Source: Hydrangea macrophylla
Taxonomy: Eukaryota; Streptophyta; Magnoliopsida; Cornales; Hydrangeaceae
NCBI GenBank assembly: GCA_033977485.1
Contig: CM066990.1
Coordinates: 11,133,501 to 11,197,500 of the forward strand
DNA: 64,000 nt
Reading direction: 5' to 3'
Of the stretch, positions 19,201 through 32,700 are shown piece by piece; position 1 is the first letter of the stretch, and each line of letters begins with the position of its first letter. A program made the translations under genes and the position numbers. The notes below the pieces were generated by a model, which saw only the letters and a list, made by a program, of their open reading frames with translations, was not told where the DNA came from and made no database searches.

Positions 19201-19835
19201 TGTATTTAATTTGTGATTGGTGATTGTTGTTTTTTAAATTTTGGTTTGGTTTTTAAAGGCGAATGTAAATGGCGCTGTGACTCCATTCCTACGAATAGGA
19301 GAGTCACATCGGTTTTTCTTACCTTTTTTTATTATTTATTATTTTTTATATTCATTGCTATTTTTGTTTCTAGAAAAATTTCAAGCTTCTAAAGAAGCAT
19401 AGAACCAATGTAATAGAATTAGAAAAATTCATGACGATGGGGGAGCAAGCCGTTATCCATGAAGATGGAGCCAGAGGCGATCAAACCATGAAGGATGGAT
19501 CTATGAAGATAGACCATGGGAGATAGAGGCATTGTTGAATGTCTTTATTTCATTTTAGTTTTTTTTTTATTTTATGTGCTTGGTTTGTGATTGGCATTTT
19601 TAAAAAATATTGTTACTACTCGCATGCACTAAAATAAGTTTTCTAAATTAAAAATCATAAACCATTTTAACTCATTAGTAGACATTGGATATCTATGGGC
19701 AATGAGTAAAAACAATATTCTCCAAAAGCAAAATCCATAATTAACAAATCTAGTGGCAGAGGGTCTTATTTATAACACCCACGATATTCCATTAATGGTT
19801 CATTGTAAGATGATTAGTGTATTCCGTGTTACCTT

Positions 19836-21154
19836 TGTTAGGAAACTGTGTTCCCAGAATCCGTTGACAGTGCGTATAAGTTGGTACTGCAATAAATTTC
19901 GTGAAATCTATAATAACCCTACAAGGGCGGAACTAGGGTTACCTTGAACTGCAAAACGGATTGCTGTAGTAGACGAATCGAGAACACGGGCTCGATAACA
20001 GCTCATGATCTTCTACCGTATTCCTCCGCTGCCAGAATATCGAACTGAGTGTGGGCTCTTTCGAAATCCTTTTTGTTTTCTGCTCTCCCTCTTTTACGCT
20101 CTCTTTTCTATTCCGAGTTATAATACTCTTGATGGAAAAATGCTAACTGATGAGAGAGCCAAAGCAGCATATATATAGGCTACGATAGGGACCATAAGAA
20201 GTCAATAAGGAATAGGCTTCCTTATGGAATTAGGAAACCCTAATTCGAACTGGATCATATTCCTATTTCCATAAATTATAATTCATACCACTAAAGAATT
20301 ATAATTGCACTCCTACCCTTATCTCAAAAATATATTTCGAGCTCCATGTTATTAAATGCTTATTATCTCCCCATGTTAAGATTACAGATATCCATTAATT
20401 AACTATAATTACTGACAATCATATTTAATTAATTTCTTAAAATTCCTTGAGATCCTCTGCTTAACTTATCTGATATGTCGGATACAAAATCCACCTGTAG
20501 GGTTTGACATAATCAAAACTTATAAGCTTTCTCAAGGGGATATCATCAATCCCAAAAATTGAGACATGGATTCCATCATTAATTAATATCCACCACACAA
20601 TTAATATTGTCACCCAATCCAATGAGATATTGACCCATTTAAGGATCTCACCCTTTTAGGGATCAAAGTGTAAATATCAAATGTACGTGTCTACAAATTA
20701 ACTTAGGATTTAGAGCATAAGCACTCATAATAGCCATGAGGTATTAATTATCTTATAAGTCAGTATAAAGATAATTACCCCAAGTCAGTCCCGTTTAATA
20801 CACAAAGTGTACCAGCATAGTGAGTTGAAACTAAACCGTTTTCGTAGTCAAGACAAACCTACTACAACACCATGCTGCAGTCCTACCGATGGTGTGTCCA
20901 ATCCCATCTAAGACTGTAAACCAAAATCTTACATTCTATAATATCTGATGGCCTGATCTTCCGTGTGTAAGCCGAACTCTACACACCAAACCACCTACTG
21001 TATAGAATGAGAGACACACATGCATAATATTAAATAAATAATATAATACAAACATTGCCCACACATATTCTAAAAAAAATGGATTAACTGATTTTATTAA
21101 ATGAATAATAAATCAACTACATAAAAGCATGGCTTTTAGTATATATCCCTAACA
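19836..21154 (-). mobile_element. 3' LTR of Copia B
   Basis: In minus-strand sense it starts tgttagggatatatac and ends tttcctaaca. It aligns almost base for base with 26870-27970 plus 34418-34625. Differences seen by eye include single bases (ctgcc/cttcc near 20033/27064; caataa/caaaaa near 19891/26925) and a short rearrangement near 20880/27905. A TATA string lies at 20169-20177 on the minus strand. Confidence 0.93.
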
Positions 21155-21168
21155 ATCTCCCACTTAGA
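21155..21168 (-). promoter_or_regulatory. Polypurine tract of Copia B
   Basis: Minus-strand tctaagtgggagat lies between the pol stop (21170-21172) and the LTR start tgttaggg. Confidence 0.75.
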
Positions 21169-21169
21169 C

Positions 21170-24100
21170 TCAAAGCCATGATGCGACACACCTCACTCCT
21201 ATCCCTTCTACATGACTGTCAAAAGTCTTGGCCGGTAAGCTCTTGGTGAAAGGATCTGTCAGGTTATTTGCTGATGCTATCTTGGTCACTTCAACATCAC
21301 CTCTTTGCACGATCTCTCGTATCAGGTGATACTTACGCTCAATGTGTTTTCCCTTCTTATGGGTCCTTGGTTCCTTTGAGTTAGCAACCGCTCCGCTATT
21401 ATCGCAATAAAGGGTAATAGCCGATTATACCGCAGGTACTACTCTTAGATCCATAAGGAAGTTTCTGAGCCAAACGGCCTCCTTAGCGGCTTCTGAAGCA
21501 GCCACATACTTGGCTTCTATGGTGGAATCAGCAATACATGACTGCTTGATACTCCTCCAAGTAATGGCTCTACCTCCTAGGGTAAACACATATCCTGAGG
21601 TAGACTTTCTGGAATCCCTATCTGACATGAAATCAAAATCTGTGTACCCAATGGGTACAAGACTGTCTGCTTGGTAAACTAACATATAGTCTCGAGTCCT
21701 TTTCAGGTACTTGAGAATATTTTTCACCGCAGTCCAATGTTCTTGCCCTGGATTAGACTGGTATCTACTAACCATGCCAACAGCAAAGCAGATGTCAGGT
21801 CTAGTACATAGCATAGCATACATTAGGCTTCCTACTGCCGAGGCATAAGGAACTGCATTCATCTTCTCTATCTCATCAGGTGTCTTAGGACACTGATCCT
21901 TAGATAGAGTAATTCCGTGTCTGAAGGGAAGGAATCCTTCTTGGAATTTTGCATGCTAAACCTTGCAAGAATATTGTCAATATAAGTGCCTTGTGACAAG
22001 CCCAACATCCTATTCTTCCGATCTCGCATAAGCTTGATCCCTAGGATGTGACCGGCTTCTCCCAAGTCCTTCATATCGAATTGACTGGACAACCATACCC
22101 TTACAGAAGATAATACCCCCACATCGTTTCCGATTAGCAAGATATCATCCACATACAGTACTAAGAACACCACCACTCTTCCATCATGTTTCTTGTACAC
22201 ACAAGATTCATCCGCACATTGATCAAAACCAAAAGACTTGATTGCTTGATCAAAGCGGATATTCCAAGACCTAGATGCCTGCTTAAGTCCATAAATGGAC
22301 TTCTTAAGCTTGCACAACATGTGTTCTTGGTCCTTCGCAATGAACCCGTCTGGTTGCATCATATAGATGCACTCGTCAAGATTCCTATTTAGAAATGCTG
22401 TCTTGACATCCATCTGCCAAATTTCGTAATCGAAATGTGCAGCAGTGGATAAGGGAATCTGGATAGACTTCAGCATTGCCACAAGCGAAAAAGTTTCCTC
22501 ATAATCGATTCTTTCTTTTTGAGTGAACCCTTTCGCAACAAGCCTTGCTTTAAAGGTTTCCACCTTACCGTCTGCTCCTCTCTTCTTCTTATAGATCCAC
22601 TTACATCCAATGGGTTTTATTTCATTGGGTGGTTCTACAAGATCCCAGACTTGATTGGAGTACATGGACTCCATTTCAGACTTTATAGCCTTTTGCCAAA
22701 GATCTGCATCTTTATCTTGGAGTGCTTCATTGTAGTTACAGGGGTCGGTACCTTGTTCATCAGGGACCCGATCATAAGACTCTCCCAAGAACATATACCG
22801 GTCAGGTTGAATAATAACCCTCCCACTACGACGAGGCACAACCCGTGTCTGTGCATCACTGATATTTTGTTGTGAAGATTCTGAACCTAATACACCATTA
22901 TCTACACGTTGTACTGGTTCAGGAACCTGCGTGTTAATGGTTGGTTCGGGATCTACACGTGTTTCGATAATCCTCCCACTACGACGTGGTAATGGAATAT
23001 CGATAACTCTTTCTTGTGGTGTTTCTTCTCGTACCGTTGGTATCAAAGAAGTATATGTCGGTGTCTCTCCTCTCATTTCCTCTAGAACAATACGGCTTCT
23101 GGGCTTGTGGTCCATAACATAGTCCTCTTCTAAGAATGTGGCATTGGTGCTAATAATAACCTTCTGATCCTTAGGACTATAAAACAGGCCACCTTTAGTT
23201 CCTCTTGGATACCCAACAAAGAAACATACTTCTGTTCTTGATTCCAACTTTTCTGCGTTCCCTTTCAGCACATGTGCTGGACTACCCCAGATCCGAACAT
23301 GCCGCAAACTAGGCTTTCGCCCAGTCCACAATTCCGTGGGAGTAGTAGGTACTGACTTAGATGGTACCAAGTTTAGAATGTATGCAGCTGTCTCTAATGC
23401 GTGTCCCCAAAAAGAAATTGGTAAATCCGAGTAACTCATCATAGATCTTACCATGTCCATGAGAGTCCTGTTCCTTCTTTCTGCTACACCGTTCTGCTGA
23501 GGCATACGGGGTGCAGACAATTGGGATGTAATCCCTTGCTCCAATAAGTATTCCCTAAACTCTCCTAAGAGGTACTCTCCACCACGATCAGATCGTAGTG
23601 TCTTGATACATTTACCTAGACGCTTCTCCGTTTCAGCCTTGAAGTCTTTGAATTTCTCAAAGCATTCAGACTTACGCCGCATCAAATAAATGTACCCATA
23701 CCTTGAGTAATCATCGATGAAAGTGACAAAGTACTCAAATCCCCCTCTTGCTTGGACAGTCATAGGACCACACAAATCAGAGTGAACCAGTTCCAACGGC
23801 TCTTTTGCTCTATAGCCCTTGGCCGAGAATGGCCTCTTGGTCATTTTACCTTCCAAGCAGGATTCACAAACTGGAAGTGCCTCCACTTCCAATGAGCCTA
23901 ATGGCCCATTTTGAACCAGTCTTTGAATCCTTTTCAAATTAATATGACCAAGGCGTAAGTGCCAAAGACGCGTTTGGTTCATCCTCGAAGGTTCTTTTCT
24001 CTTAAATGGCAAACTATTTGTGTTATTCAATTCATTAAGTTGCAGTATAGGAGAGATAGGATTTATAATATAAAGATCATCCACCAATTGACCAGAACAA

Positions 24101-24480
24101 ATAAAATATTTATTTTCTTTAATTACTACTTTATTAAAATGAACTGAATATCCATTCTTTACTAAACTAGAAACTGAAACTAAATTCCTTCTAATAGAAG
24201 GTACATAAAAGCAATTTCTTAATATTAAAATCCTATCTCTACCAAAACTAAGATGTAGATCTCCTACTGCAACTGCTGCTACTCTCGTAGCATTTCCCAT
24301 ATATAGATAAATCTCTCCATCACTGAGCTGCCTGGTTCCCTGGAACCCCTGCAAAGAATTGCATACATGATCAGTGGCTCCCGTATCTACACACCAGGTA
24401 CCGGTAGATCAGACCGCTAAACACGATTCAACAACTAGTAAATGAGATTTACCTTGATTATTCTGTCTGGCGAGATAAAC
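21170..24480 (-). pseudogene. Copia B pol: protease, integrase, RT, RNase H
   Basis: In order on the minus strand: protease motif WCVDTGATDHVC near 24385; GAG-pre-integrase with LWHLRLGHINLKR; integrase core with HSDLCGP, SDRGGEY and NGVAERRN (the D, D and E residues); the RT with KARLVAKGF, QMDVKTAFLN and YVDDILLIGND near 22160; and copia RNase H with SRKSTSGYVFTLGG and EAKYVAASEA. Defects: a stop just upstream of the protease, a one-base frameshift near 21920 that separates RT from RNase H, and a TAA replacing one codon at 21425-21427, after which the frame continues to the family stop at 21170. All catalytic residues I can see are retained. The domain order integrase-before-RT identifies Ty1/copia. 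Confidence 0.92.
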
Positions 24481-25264
24481 TGGACATTACTTCTTCCAGT
24501 GTCCTAGCTGCTTGCAAACAAAACATTTGCCTTTAGGCTTTCCCGGTTGTCCTCGTGGCCTTTGGATTGGCGGAGGACCCGTGGCCTTCTTTTGAGCCTT
24601 TTTCATTTTCTTCTTGCCTTTCGGCTTTGAAGCAGAACCTTTCTCAAACACAAGAGCACTCCCTAACTTTCTGTTGAGACCCTCAGCTGCCTGGAGTTCT
24701 TTAAGCAGCTCCACCAAAGTATATTTAAATTTATTCATGTTGTAATTGAGGCGGAATTGCTTAAAAGACTCTGGCAGTGACTGGAGTACGATATCGACCT
24801 GGGTTTCCCCGTCGATTTTAGCTCCAAGGATCTCTAGTTCATTAAGAAGAGATCATCTTAAGAACATGATCCCTTACAGGCGTCCCCTCAGCCATGGTTG
24901 TGTTCATCAAGTGTTTCATAGCAACCTGCCTAGCAGCACGACTTTGATCCCCGAACATCTCTCGGAGGCTCTCCATCATGTCATAGGCGCTGGTCATTGA
25001 CTAATGCTGATGTTGCAGAACATTTGACATGGATGCCAAAATGTAACACCGCGCCATCTCATCAGCCTTGACCCATTTCTTGTGAGCCTGGGTTTCCTCA
25101 GCGGTTGCCCCCTCACCAGGTTGCTCAGGACATTCTTGAGTAAGCACAAACTTGTACTCTTCAGCAGTTAACACAATATCCAAATTCCTTTTCCAGTCTA
25201 TATAGTTTGGTCCAGTAAGTTTGTTTTCTTTAAGTATAACAACAAGTGGATTGAAAGTACCCAT
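24481..25264 (-). pseudogene. Copia B gag (UBN2-type)
   Basis: The start is at 25264 (MGTFNPLVVILKENKLTG..NYIDWKRNLDIVL), typical of copia Gag. A TAG near 25003 interrupts QH-SMTSAYDMMESL. A small deletion near 24845 shifts the frame before LNELEILGAKIDGETQVDIVLQ. The zinc knuckle CFVCKQLGHWKK is followed by an in-frame TAA (24487-24489) exactly before its last cysteine, after which the frame reads on into pol. Gag and pol thus share one frame apart from the defects. Confidence 0.88.
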
Positions 25265-26261
25265 TTAAAAGCCTGAGAATCACATAACATAAATAATTAC
25301 GTTTGGGCAAAAATTACTATGGATTCGAGTTGAAAATATTGGTTCCTTCTACCATATTTGAAAGGAATCCGCCAGCAACCTGATACACCGCGAATAGTAT
25401 GACTCGATGGGAAGTCATATACTATCCATCATTTGTTCAGATAGACAATTGCCTTTTAATTTTACTATCTAGGCAATGTACTTTGCCTAATAAAATTAAA
25501 CTGCTGACTTGCTTTGGTCCTATAAATAATAATAGTGACTCAGATGGAGAGGATATTATTATTTATAGCTAAGTGTATACCATCACTTAATTCTAGGTCA
25601 AGAGTTCTATGAGGAACATCTCTGATGGAGAGGTGACCCGCACCAACAATCACCCAAAACATTCTTTTAAAGAAGTTTGTACTGATGATTCCATGATCAA
25701 CTACATCCGATAAGGAGGATGACACTAGAGCCATCACACAAAATTAATCATATCATTTACAAACCAGTGATGGAGACCATGGGATTTATACTTGATAAAT
25801 TCCCTCTCCCACTTAGAATTTTAAAATTTTTTTTGAGGGTTATAATTTTTTAGAAAAACTTTTAATTTAATTAATAAAAAATAATGGAATACTTGACAAG
25901 GATTAATTCATCCTTACTAGTGAAACCCACATGTGTAGATAATAAAATTATTCTATTCTCATGATTTTAGAAAATAAGTACTTATGTTTTCAAATTATGG
26001 AATTAGTTTTATTTCTAAATACACATGTAGTTGTCCATCATTTTAAATTAATATAAATTAAACATGCAGCTAGACATCTGAAATAGGTCTAGGAACAATT
26101 ATCCATGTTGTCCTATTAATTAAACATGAAACAATAATAATCATTCAATCACACATAAATAAGGAAACCACAATAAAATAGGAATCCCACTATTATGGTC
26201 AAGCTGTAACTCTTGTGAAGAAATCTTCATTGAATCCGATTAGCTCTATGTCGCCACTACG

Positions 26262-26370
26262 CAACGGGGTTCGAGCTGTCCGGTCAGCTCGCGGGGATCG
26301 AGCTGCCCGGTCAGCTCGCGGGGGTCGAGGGGGCAGCGCCCCCTGCGGGGTTTCCGGGGCAGCGCCCCGG
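26262..26370 (-). repeat. GC-rich inverted/tandem repeat block in the Copia B leader
   Basis: The words ggtcagctcgcggggatcgag and ggtcagctcgcgggggtcgag stand in tandem, followed by ggggcagcgcccc, ctgcggggtttcc and again ggggcagcgcccc. The 13-mer is a perfect hairpin (ggggc-agc-gcccc). The block is strongly GC-rich inside AT-rich DNA, so it would fold in the leader RNA. Confidence 0.85.
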
Positions 26371-26525
26371 AAGCTAAATTCGATTTATCATCAGCAACTG
26401 CCTTCCAGAACTATTTTCTGAAACAGTCTTCTGAAACTGCCTTCTGAAACTGCTTCTAGATTGCTTTCGAAAACTGCTTGTAAAACTGCTCTCACGAACC
26501 ATCTTCACAGATTTACTTGAGATAT

Positions 26526-26705
26526 ATTACATAAACCCTATGCCTCCGTGAAGGAGTTCACATGCTATATATTTGCAGGAAATTAACCACGCATCAATCA
26601 AGCGTGGGATCCAATACATACAAATCCTATGCCTCCATAAAGGAGTTCACATACTATATCAAAACAACAATATTAACCACGAATAAACCCATCGTGGGAT
26701 CCAAT
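26526..26705. repeat. Tandem duplication of about 105 bp in the Copia B leader
   Basis: The block ctatgcctccgtgaaggag...ttcacatgctatat...cgtgggatccaat is repeated from 26628 as ctatgcctccataaaggag...ttcacatactatat...cgtgggatccaat. The two copies differ at several positions. Confidence 0.8.
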
Positions 26706-26856
26706 CACACAAAACCAGCGACCATAATAGTGGAATAAGAACGCTGCAAAACAAGGGTTAGCACAGATCTACGTTCTATCCATCCATCAATTCACGCATA
26801 AGATCTGTTTTATTGGACAACATGGTTGCTTCCAACCTATACGCAGAATCAACGTT

Positions 26857-26868
26857 GCTCTAATACCA
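26857..26868 (-). promoter_or_regulatory. Primer-binding site of Copia B
   Basis: Minus-strand tggtattagagc lies two bases inside the 5' LTR. It differs in one base from the initiator tRNA-Met complement tggtatcagagc. Confidence 0.85.
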
Positions 26869-28839
26869 CTGTTAGGAAACTGTGTTCCCAGAATCCGTTG
26901 ACAGTGCGTATAAGTTGGTACTGCAAAAAATTTCGTGAAATCTATAATAACCCTACAAGGGCGGAACTAGGGTTACCTTGAACTGCAAAACGGATTGCTG
27001 TAGTAGACGAATCGAGAACACGGGCTCGATAACAGCTCATGATCTTCTACCGTATTCCTCCGCTTCCAGAATATCGAACTGAGTGTGGGCTCTTTCGAAA
27101 TCCTTTTTGTTTTCTGCTCTCCCTCTTTTACGCTCTCTTTTCTATTCCGAGTTATAATACTCTTGATGGAAAAATGCTAACTGATGAGAGAGCCAAAGCA
27201 GCATATATATAGGCTACGATAGGGACCATAAGAAGTCAATAAGGAATAGGCTTCCTTATGGAATTAGGAAACCCTAATTCGAACTGGATCATATTCCTAT
27301 TTCCATAAATTATAATTCATACCACTAAAGAATTATAATTGCACTCCTACCCTTATCTCAAAAATATATTTCGAGCTCCATGTTATTAAATGCTTATTAT
27401 CTCCCCATGTTAAGATTACAGATATCCATTAATTAACTATAATTACTGACAATCATATTTAATTAATTTCTTAAAATTCCTTGAGATCCTCTGCTTAACT
27501 TATCTGATATGTCGGATACAAAATCCACCTGTAGGGTTTGACATAATCAAAACTTATAAGCTTTCTCAAGGGGATATCATCAATCCCAAAAATTGAGACA
27601 TGGATTCCATCATTAATTAATATCCACCACACAATTAATGTTGCCACCCAATCCAATGAGATATTGATCCATTTAAGGATCTCACCCTTTTAGGGATCAA
27701 AGTGTAAATATCAAATGTACGTGTCTACAAATTAACTTAGGATTTAGAGCATAAGCACTCATAATAGCCATGAGGTATTAATTATCTTATAAGTCAGTAT
27801 AAAGATAATTACCCCAAGTCAGTCCCGTTTAATACACAAAGTGTACCAGCATAGTGAGTTGAAACTAAACCGTTTTTCGTAGTCAAGACAAACCTACTAC
27901 AACACCATGCTAACACCATGCTCCAATCCCATCTAAGACTGTAAACCAAAATCTTACATTCTATAATATCTGTCACGCCCCGGAGCAGCATAAATAGAGA
28001 AAAATAAATTTCCTTTATGGGTCCATAGGGAATGACGGGTGAATAACCGCATTGTCATCTACTCAAACCAATAAACACCACGATAGGGAGGATGCTATTT
28101 ATAGAACATATCTTATTAACATAATCAGAGGCTACAACGGAAACTATAAAAGGTATGGAAGCAACAGATGCCCAAGTACCAATTATAAAAGTCTACTAAA
28201 ACTATTACAACAGCTGGCTTATAGTCTCAGGCCTATAACAATAACAACAACAGATATACAAACTAACTATTACAAGCAGCACGTCTTCTTCTCCAAGCCT
28301 TCAGCTCCAAGTTCGGCAGAACATCAGTCTCTCATCCTCAAGTCCTGCGAAGCTCTAGACATTGGAATGTCCAGGGCACAAACGCCATCAACTTTGGATA
28401 CAAAGCCGAGTGAGTACACTAAACAACACTTCTCACCGTTATTGTTCAGCATCTTAAAATGCGGTTAATCTCTTAACAATGGCGTCACTCACGGACATAG
28501 CAAAGGTCTCATTAAACTATACATTAATCAAAGGTAACAGGAATAACAAGAAGCATAGTAATGACAAAGACAAGGATCGTGGTATAATATCTTATCACAT
28601 ATTCATCAAATCCATGCATGTAACCCATGCATCCATCCCATGCATATACCTTTACGTCGGGACGCTGAATCCATGACTGAACATCTTCTTACTAGCCATT
28701 CTCATATTCCACATCCATACTCATATTCATATCCATATCCATCTCTGTATCCGTACGTTGATACCATAATCCAAATTCGTATCCATACATAGGTACCATA
28801 ATACCAATCGGAATCACCCGACTAGGCAGTAGGTCCTAC

Positions 28840-29060
28840 AATCCCTTGATAGGGTTACCGGTCGTCTACACGGTACCACCTATCTATAAACGATGGAAGC
28901 GGCACAACGGACGTCTTCTACGTTGTGTATATTCTCACTGGTCGTCTACACGGTGAAAATACATTAGGGCACTAGCCGGACGTAATCGTCAACGGTACAC
29001 TGGACGTCTTCAATAGTGCATACGCATCACTGGACGTCTTCAACAGCGAGAGGCGCACTA
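28840..29060. repeat. Short repeats gtcgtctacacggt and cactggacgtcttcaa in the solo LTR
   Basis: ggtcgtctacacggt occurs near 28858 and 28938. acggacgtcttctac, actggacgtcttcaa and tcactggacgtcttcaac occur near 28907, 28996 and 29027. The array occupies the part of the LTR where Gypsy D has its 102-bp repeat. Confidence 0.75.
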
Positions 29061-29547
29061 GGAACTCTAATCGTCCCACGTCCACCCGACTCGTCAGCCG
29101 TTGATCCCATGGATCCAAAGTACACATATCTCATATTCCACATAAGTCACATATCCCATTTCTCATCAGCTTCTCTTGCCTCTTCACATCACTATCCCAT
29201 GCATGCTGACACATGTTGTGAAATGCTCATATACTAAGTGCAGGAAATACCACATGCTCTGTATTCAACATATCTACTGATTACTGATTATTAACGTACA
29301 GTTGTGTTCCGTTCTACTATTCAGTTTGACAATAACATATGACAGTTAAACAATTCATCTCATATCGACAGTTAACATAGGATAATTCATCTCGTAATAT
29401 CAATGATAATTGCATATAAGTCTAGTCCTGACATAGCATTTATAAATCTTATCCACACAGCGCAATAACCCATATGGTACAACTATTAACAAGTCTGATA
29501 TATCACAAATATAAGACAACATACAAATAACATTCTGCTCATATCCA

Positions 29548-29628
29548 ATCGATTGAACAAACATGTCAATCGATTGGAAACAATATCAATCGATTGGACA
29601 AAATACCAATCGATTGACATATCAAGCA
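29548..29628. repeat. CAATCGATTG palindrome array, first block (split by L1-2)
   Basis: The 10-bp palindrome caatcgattg occurs at about 29547, 29566, 29587 and 29608, roughly 20 bp apart, and continues after L1-2 at 33727-33752. L1-2 inserted inside the array. Confidence 0.92.
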
Positions 29629-29767
29629 AGCTTACGGATAATCAAGGTCAGTTTCCCTCTCATTGTTCTCCACCTTCTAAAGGTAAGAATACATCTAATT
29701 CAGGTAATGGTAGTATTAATAGTAGCTCCTCAGGAAGGAGGAAAAAGCCCCATAAACGTTCTTAATG
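29629..29767 (+). pseudogene. L1-2 ORF1, C-terminal stub
   Basis: Only the last 45 or so codons of ORF1 are left, ending SSSSGRRKKPHKRS and a TAA at 29765-29767. The basic tail matches the ORF1 ends of L1-6 (SGKRKQNRNRS) and L1-5 (SGKRKKPHKRT). The stop overlaps the ORF2 start by one base (TAATG). Confidence 0.85.
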
Positions 29768-32700
29768 ATTGTAAGCAGTTGGAATATTAGGGGTCTCAAC
29801 CTTTCCTCTAAACAAACTGAGGTTGCAAAGTTTATCTATGCGAATAGTATTGACGTCCTTGGCCTTATTGAAACTAAAGTTAAGTTCGCTAATGAGGATA
29901 AAATTAAAAAGGAAATTTTTAAGGATTGGGATTGTGTCTCCAATAGCTCCCCAGATTCAGTTGGGAGAATCTGGGTGGGTTGGAATCCTGACAAGATCAA
30001 TCTTACTGTTCTAAATATTACCTCCCAAGTTATCCATGTTAACATTGCTAATGATGATTTTAGTGTTCAATTTGAAGCATCCTTTATATATGCTTTTAAT
30101 ACAGGACAGGAAAGGAAAAGTTTATGGACTGAGTTAAATTCCAATTTCAAACCCAATATTAACCATGTCCTTCTTGGAGATTTCAATGTGGTCTTAAATA
30201 CTAATGAAGTTTCTGAGCCAGATTTTGGCGTAAATTCTGACATTATTGACTTCAAGAACGTGGTTAATTCTCTTTGCTTGACTGATTTGAGATATATGGG
30301 AGAATTTTTTACATGGAGCAATCGTAGATATGGCAGACCAGACTACACGCAAAGGAAATTGGATAGAGCCCTGGTAAACCAAACATGGCTGGATAATTTT
30401 AATGACTCATATGCCCACTTCCATGAGCCAGGTATATCTGACCACTCCCCGCTAGTCCTTTACATTGATAAACTTACTAGGAGGAAGGGTAAATCTTTTA
30501 AATTCTTCAATTTCTGGACTCAACTTGTATCTTATGATGCTTCTGTATCTAATGCTTGGAATACTCCCATTACTGGATCCAATCAGTATCAAGTTTGCCA
30601 TAAACTTAGACTGGTTAAAAGTGAGTTGAAAATCCTTAGCAAAATCTTTGTTGGGAAAGAAAAACTATTAGCTGATAAAGCTAGGTCTGAACTTAAAGGG
30701 GTCCAGTCGGATCTCCTCAAAAGGCCTTGTTGTCCTTCCCTTATATCCAAACAAAAACAATGTTTAACTGATTTCCTCAAAGCTGTTTGGATGGAGGAAG
30801 AGACCCTTAAGCAGAAATCTAGAGTGCAATGGTTAGAAGCAGGGGATAAAAATTCTAAGTACTTTTTTCAACACATAAAAAGTCGGAGAAATAGGAAAAG
30901 GATCTTTAAACTTGAAAAACCTGATGGCTCGTTTACCTGCAATATTGAGGATGCAAAGCCAGAGGCAGTTAGGTATTTTTTTGATCTCTTGGGCACAACT
31001 GCTAATAACCATTACCCTGGGATTGCTGTGATGAGGAGGGTCATTTATAAAAGGATACCAGTAAATCTTTTGGAGGAGCTTGATAGAATCCCCACCTCTG
31101 ATGAGATTAAACACACCTTTTTTAACTTGCCTGACAATAAGGCCCCAGGCCCAGATGGATTTAACGCTTATTTCTTTAAAAAGTCTTGGGTAACTGTTGG
31201 ATCAGCTGTCACTGAAGCTATTCAAGAATTCTTCCATACAGGAGAAATGTTAAGAGAATCTAATACTACTATTATCGCCCTTATCCCTAAAGTTCCCAAT
31301 CCGTCTAAGATGGGGGATTTTAGACCTATTTCTTGTTGTAATACCATTTACAAATGTATTTCTAAAATCATTGCTAATAGACTCCAATCTGTTCTTCCTA
31401 CTATTATTGATCGAGCACAATCTGCTTTTGTTAAGGGTAGGAAAATTAGTGATAATGTCTTACTGGTTCAGGATCTTCTCAGAGACTATCACAAAGATGG
31501 GGGTATACCTAGGATTGCTACCAAGGTTGACCTCCTGAAAGCTTATGATAGTGTTAGTTGGGAATTCTTATTTGATCTTCTTGATGTTATGGGATTTCCC
31601 CCTAAATTAAGACAATGGATTACTGCATGTGTCACTACCCCCAGATACTCCATTAATTTTAACGGGGAATCAGTGGGCTATTTTGATGGTGCTAGAGGTA
31701 TTAGACAAGGTGACCCTTTATCACCATATCTCTTTGTTCTTATCATGGAGGCTTTTAGCCAACTTCTCCACCATAATATCCAAAATAGCCAATTCAAATA
31801 TCACTGGAAATGTGATAAGTTAAAAATTTCACATCTTTGTTTTGCTGATGATTTAATCATGTTAGTGAATGGTGATTTGGAGTCTGCTAAGTTGGTTCGT
31901 CACACGTTAACACAATTTTATCACTTGTCTGGTCTTCAAGCCAACAATGCTAAGAGTTGCGTCTTCTTCTCTGGAATCGAAGACCAAGTGGCTAATGATA
32001 TCTTAAGGGAACTCCAATTTACTAAAGGCTCCCTTCCCATGCGGTATCTTGGTGTTCCCTTGATCACTACTAAACTGAAAAAATGCCATTGTGATGAGTT
32101 GGTTAAAAATATTTGCTCTAGAATTAATTCCTGGAAATCTAAATTCTTATCCTATGCAGGTAGGGCTCAGCTAATACAATCTGTGTTGAGTGGGATCCAA
32201 CAATATTGGTCAGGAATGTTCATTCTCCCTAAAGGGGTTCTTAAACAGGTGGATCAAGCTTTAATGAGATTTCTTTGGTCCGGCTCTACAGCGAAAGCAC
32301 ATGGATCCAAAATTTCTTGGGTTAAGGTTTGCAAACCGAAAAAAGAAGGTGGATTGGGGTTTAAGGATATTTATCTCACTAATACTATTCTGAATTTAAA
32401 GCACATAGGTAATCTTCTTGACCCTAATAATAAATCCTTGTGGAAAGATTGGATACACTTGTACATGATTAAAGCAAAGAGCTTCTGGGAAGTCAAGGCT
32501 CCAAGCCAATGCTCCTGGTATTGGCAAAAATTGTTAAAACTTAGGGATCTGGCCAGACCCATCCTGTCCCACAAAATTGGAAATGGTCACCACACTTCCC
32601 TTTGGTTCGATAATTGGCTCCCCATAGGCCCTTTATTTGAAAAATATACTAATAGAATTGCTTATGATGCGGCTATTGATTCTAAAGCTAAAGTTAGGGC

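Larger units (their letters stand above)
18673..19830 (+). other. Copia A untranslated leader
   Basis: Non-coding DNA between the PBS and the point where Copia B inserted. It holds a second array of TCGATCGA-type palindromes (18830-19200) and a short inverted repeat (gtgactccattcct / aataggagagtcac, 19275-19305). It continues across Copia B at 34631. No protein frame is seen. Confidence 0.7.
25265..26856 (-). other. Copia B untranslated leader
   Basis: A 1.6-kb leader between PBS and gag with no protein frame. It contains a GC-rich structured block (26262-26370), repeated cttctgaaactg words (26405-26490) and a tandem duplication (26526-26705). Confidence 0.8.
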
